Part shown: positions 62,121-64,000 of the stretch, in pieces
Layout of the letters: the number at the start of each line of letters is the position of its first letter
How positions within the stretch are numbered: the stretch's first letter is position 1
Assembly: GCF_008274585.1 (NCBI RefSeq)
Contig: NZ_VTRT01000007.1
Span: 124,001-188,000, forward strand
Length of the DNA: 64,000 nt
Direction of reading: 5' to 3'
From: Pedobacter sp. BS3
GTDB lineage: Bacteria > Bacteroidota > Bacteroidia > Sphingobacteriales > Sphingobacteriaceae
Made by a program: the position numbers and the translations under genes
The notes under the pieces: model-generated
What the model was told of the DNA's origin: nothing
Seen by the model: the letters and a program-made list of their open reading frames with translations, nothing else
The model's database searches: none

Positions 62121-62157
62121 GTATTCAAATTTGGTGAGGGCTAAGTTAATGGATAAA

Positions 62158-62185
62158 GCCGAAACACCAAAAGTTTAGTTTCGGC
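62158..62185 (-). terminator. Hairpin between porE-like gene and fabI
   Basis: An 8-bp perfect stem GCCGAAAC/GTTTCGGC (62158-62165 with 62178-62185) and a 12-base loop are followed on the minus strand by TTTAT. It lies 27 bases after the PorE-like stop and is probably a weak intrinsic terminator or attenuator before fabI. Confidence 0.5.
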
Positions 62186-62211
62186 GCTGTGAAAGATAAT
62201 CGAACAGGATT

Positions 62212-64000
62212 TTAATCGGTTTTGATTACCCGGAATTCGGTGCGTCGGTTTTGCTGTCGTCCTTCTTCCGATGCGTTTTCTGCTACCGGCTTGGTTTCGC
62301 CATATCCTTTATAGGTAAGCCGTGAGGCTGCAATTTGGTTTTCGAGCAGGTAATTATAGACTGCTTTTGCTCGATTTTCTGATAATACCATATTCTTCTG
62401 CATATCGCCTACATTATCGGTATGCCCGGAGATTTCGATAACCACTTTTGGGTTCTTTTGCAGGAAATGAATTACCTGTTGCAGCTCGGCCTTAGATTCC
62501 GGCAGGAGATTGTATTTGTTGGTGTCGAAGAAGATATTGCTAAGTACTACCAGTGCGCCCGGCTCAATCTTTTCAAGCGGTACTTTTACTAAAAACGGTT
62601 TGATAGCCGATGAGGGTTTGTCCAGCGAATAATTGGCGGAATAGAACAGGTAGCCTTCTTTTTCAATATTCAGGGCGAATTTTTTGCCGATAGGCATGGT
62701 AGCCAGAAATTCGCCGCTGCCCGGCTCGGACGAATCATCGTAAGCCAGCGTATTATCGGCTATATTAATGATTTTGATAGCTGCTTCCAGTGGTTCACCG
62801 GTTTTTTTGTCGAATACAATACCTTTAACATACGTAACCGGTTTAGGACGCAGGGCTGCCGGCAGGTCGAACGAATAAATGTCCATGCCGCCGTAACCAT
62901 CGGGTTTTTCAGCTGAAAAATAGGCCGTGCGACCATCACTGCTGATAAATAAGCCGCTTTCTTCACCGTATGAATTAATGGGATAGCCCAGGTTCTCAGG
63001 TTTTTGCCAGTTGCCTGCGCTGTCTTTACGACTTAAAAAAAGGTCTTTATGCCCAAATCCCGGCCAGCCGTTTGATGAGAAATACAGCGTCTGGTCATCA
63101 GCGTGGATGAACGGCGAATATTCATCGTAGGCCGTATTGATATTGGGGCCAAGATTTTCCGGGTCACTCCAGCCACCGCCGGGTTTCAAGGTACTTTTCC
63201 AGATGTCGTAGCCACCATATCCGCCGGGACGGGTACTTACAAAATACAACGTTTTTCCATCGGCAGATAACGACGGTTGCGACTCCCAGCCGGGGGAATT
63301 GACCGGGTTGCCAATATTAAAGGGTTTGCTCCAACTTTTGCCCTCACGCTTAGAGATATAGATATCGCAACGTCCCATGCCGTCCGGGCGGTTGCATCCT
63401 GTAAAGAACAGGTACATGCCATCGGGCGAAATACACTGTGCGCCCTCGTTAAATTCGCTGGTATTAATATTCGGACTCAGAAATGTAGCTTTTGTCCATT
63501 TGCCATCGCGTTTAACGCTGGTATAAAAATCCTCATTCTGGTTAGTCTGCCGGGTAAAAATCAGGGTTTCATCATCGGCAGTAACTACGGGCAGGTATTC
63601 CCAGTCTTTGGTGTTTACGCCCTCGCCCAGGTTTACCGGGTTAAAGTTTACCGGGTGCTGTATGGCAGGAATACTGAACTCGCAATCGGCTATGAGCTTT
63701 TCGGCCTGCTTTTTGCCGCTTTCGGAGACTGTTGGATAGGAAAGGTATTTCTTTAAATGGTCAAGCGCTGTGTTGTATTTCCCGGTATTAACCTCGCTTT
63801 CGCCCAACCCGAAATACGTGCCGGGATAGAAATCAGGGTTTAGGCGCAATACGTGATTATAGGCCTCGACCGCTTCGGCATATTTTTGCTGACGGCGGTA
63901 AACATCGCCCATTTGCTGGTAAGCTGCTGTAAACTTTTCGTCGTAGATTACGGCCTGCTTTAGCTGTTCAATGGCCTTATCATATAGTTTGTAGGTAATG
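62212..64000 (-). CDS. PorE-like OmpA-family protein (TPR + beta-propeller + CRD + OmpA), 5' end missing
   Basis: The frame stays open to the window edge, so the N-terminus and any lipobox lie outside; 595 residues are visible. In order: TPR repeats (YDKAIEQLKQAVIYDEKFTA, QQKYAEAVEAYNHVLRLNPD), and a WD40/PD40-like propeller with repeated DDETLIFTR, PDGMYLFFTG, ADGKTLYFVSTRPGGYGGYD and DDQTLYFSSNG words. Next is a carboxypeptidase-regulatory-like segment (VKGIVFDKKTGEPLEAAIKI). Last is a C-terminal OmpA domain (NIFFDTNKYNLLPESKAEL, ISGHTDNVGD, NRRTEFRV) that grips peptidoglycan. This is the domain order of the T9SS lipoprotein PorE of Porphyromonas. Bacteroidota carry several such paralogues, so the exact orthology is uncertain. 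Confidence 0.85.
   Translation of the reverse strand, partial: ITYKLYDKAIEQLKQAVIYDEKFTAAYQQMGDVYRRQQKYAEAVEAYNHVLRLNPDFYPGTYFGLGESEVNTGKYNTALDHLKKYLSYPTVSESGKKQAEKLIADCEFSIPAIQHPVNFNPVNLGEGVNTKDWEYLPVVTADDETLIFTRQTNQNEDFYTSVKRDGKWTKATFLSPNINTSEFNEGAQCISPDGMYLFFTGCNRPDGMGRCDIYISKREGKSWSKPFNIGNPVNSPGWESQPSLSADGKTLYFVSTRPGGYGGYDIWKSTLKPGGGWSDPENLGPNINTAYDEYSPFIHADDQTLYFSSNGWPGFGHKDLFLSRKDSAGNWQKPENLGYPINSYGEESGLFISSDGRTAYFSAEKPDGYGGMDIYSFDLPAALRPKPVTYVKGIVFDKKTGEPLEAAIKIINIADNTLAYDDSSEPGSGEFLATMPIGKKFALNIEKEGYLFYSANYSLDKPSSAIKPFLVKVPLEKIEPGALVVLSNIFFDTNKYNLLPESKAELQQVIHFLQKNPKVVIEISGHTDNVGDMQKNMVLSENRAKAVYNYLLENQIAASRLTYKGYGETKPVAENASEEGRQQNRRTEFRVIKTD

Noticed and set aside
1-64000. tRNA or rRNA genes.
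   Set aside because: No T-arm GGTTCGANTCC context with an acceptor stem and no rRNA-like sequence was found on either strand by eye.

Overview
The window reads as chromosome of a Bacteroidota bacterium, most likely family Sphingobacteriaceae (Mucilaginibacter/Pedobacter-like; the genus is inference). Supporting signs are a SusC/SusD pair, type IX secretion (T9SS) proteins (PorP/SprF, a CHU_C-type sorting domain, a PorE-like lipoprotein), a Bat operon, weak Shine-Dalgarno sites, and matches to the Bacteroidota -7 promoter box TAnnTTTG.

Layout. (1) 1-1.7 kb: the edge of a prophage-like segment with small phage-style ORFs and a Mom-family DNA-modification protein, preceded by nested inverted repeats. 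(2) 2.0-4.1 kb: a secreted protein of unclear family and a secreted esterase. (3) 4.1-21.8 kb: a divergent ROK regulator and a 12-gene, tightly spaced carbohydrate-use operon. It encodes a phosphodiester glycosidase, a lipoprotein, an FAD oxidoreductase, SusC, SusD, DUF5017, an HGSNAT-like DUF5009 membrane protein, an SSS symporter, two SGNH esterases, DUF4434 and an AGE epimerase. No classical glycoside hydrolase family is recognisable apart from the DUF4434 barrel. The cluster points to an acylated, possibly phosphodiester-linked amino-sugar glycan. (4) 21.9-32.6 kb: a hybrid histidine kinase, an N-terminally extended rifamycin ADP-ribosyltransferase (Arr), tsaD, a TamB-like protein that appears to lack a normal start codon, trxA between two copies of a 120-bp repeat, and a small membrane protein. 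(5) 32.9-51.1 kb: a PorP/SprF protein divergent from a 5,456-residue surface protein. That protein carries about 38 Calx-beta domains arranged as a four-domain higher-order repeat (period about 1.42 kb) and ends in a T9SS type-B sorting domain. (6) 51.1-52.0 kb: REP-like hairpins and a YafQ-type toxin-antitoxin pair. (7) 52.1-60.4 kb: an eight-gene MoxR/Bat operon. (8) 60.4-61.3 kb: a tandem duplication of about 391 bp that has copied the 3' end of the last bat gene. (9) 61.3-64 kb: fabI and a 5'-truncated PorE-like gene.

How the parts work together. The operon at 5.5-21.7 kb can bind a glycan at the outer membrane (SusC/D plus surface lipoproteins), remove acyl and phosphodiester groups, import sugars (SSS) and isomerise them (AGE), with the ROK protein as likely regulator. 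PorP/SprF and the giant Calx-beta protein form a likely secretion-partner/cargo pair, and the PorE-like gene may be another T9SS envelope part. The Bat operon makes a membrane von Willebrand A/TPR complex.

No rRNA, tRNA, CRISPR array or intact insertion sequence was found. All readings come from inspection by eye; no database search was run.
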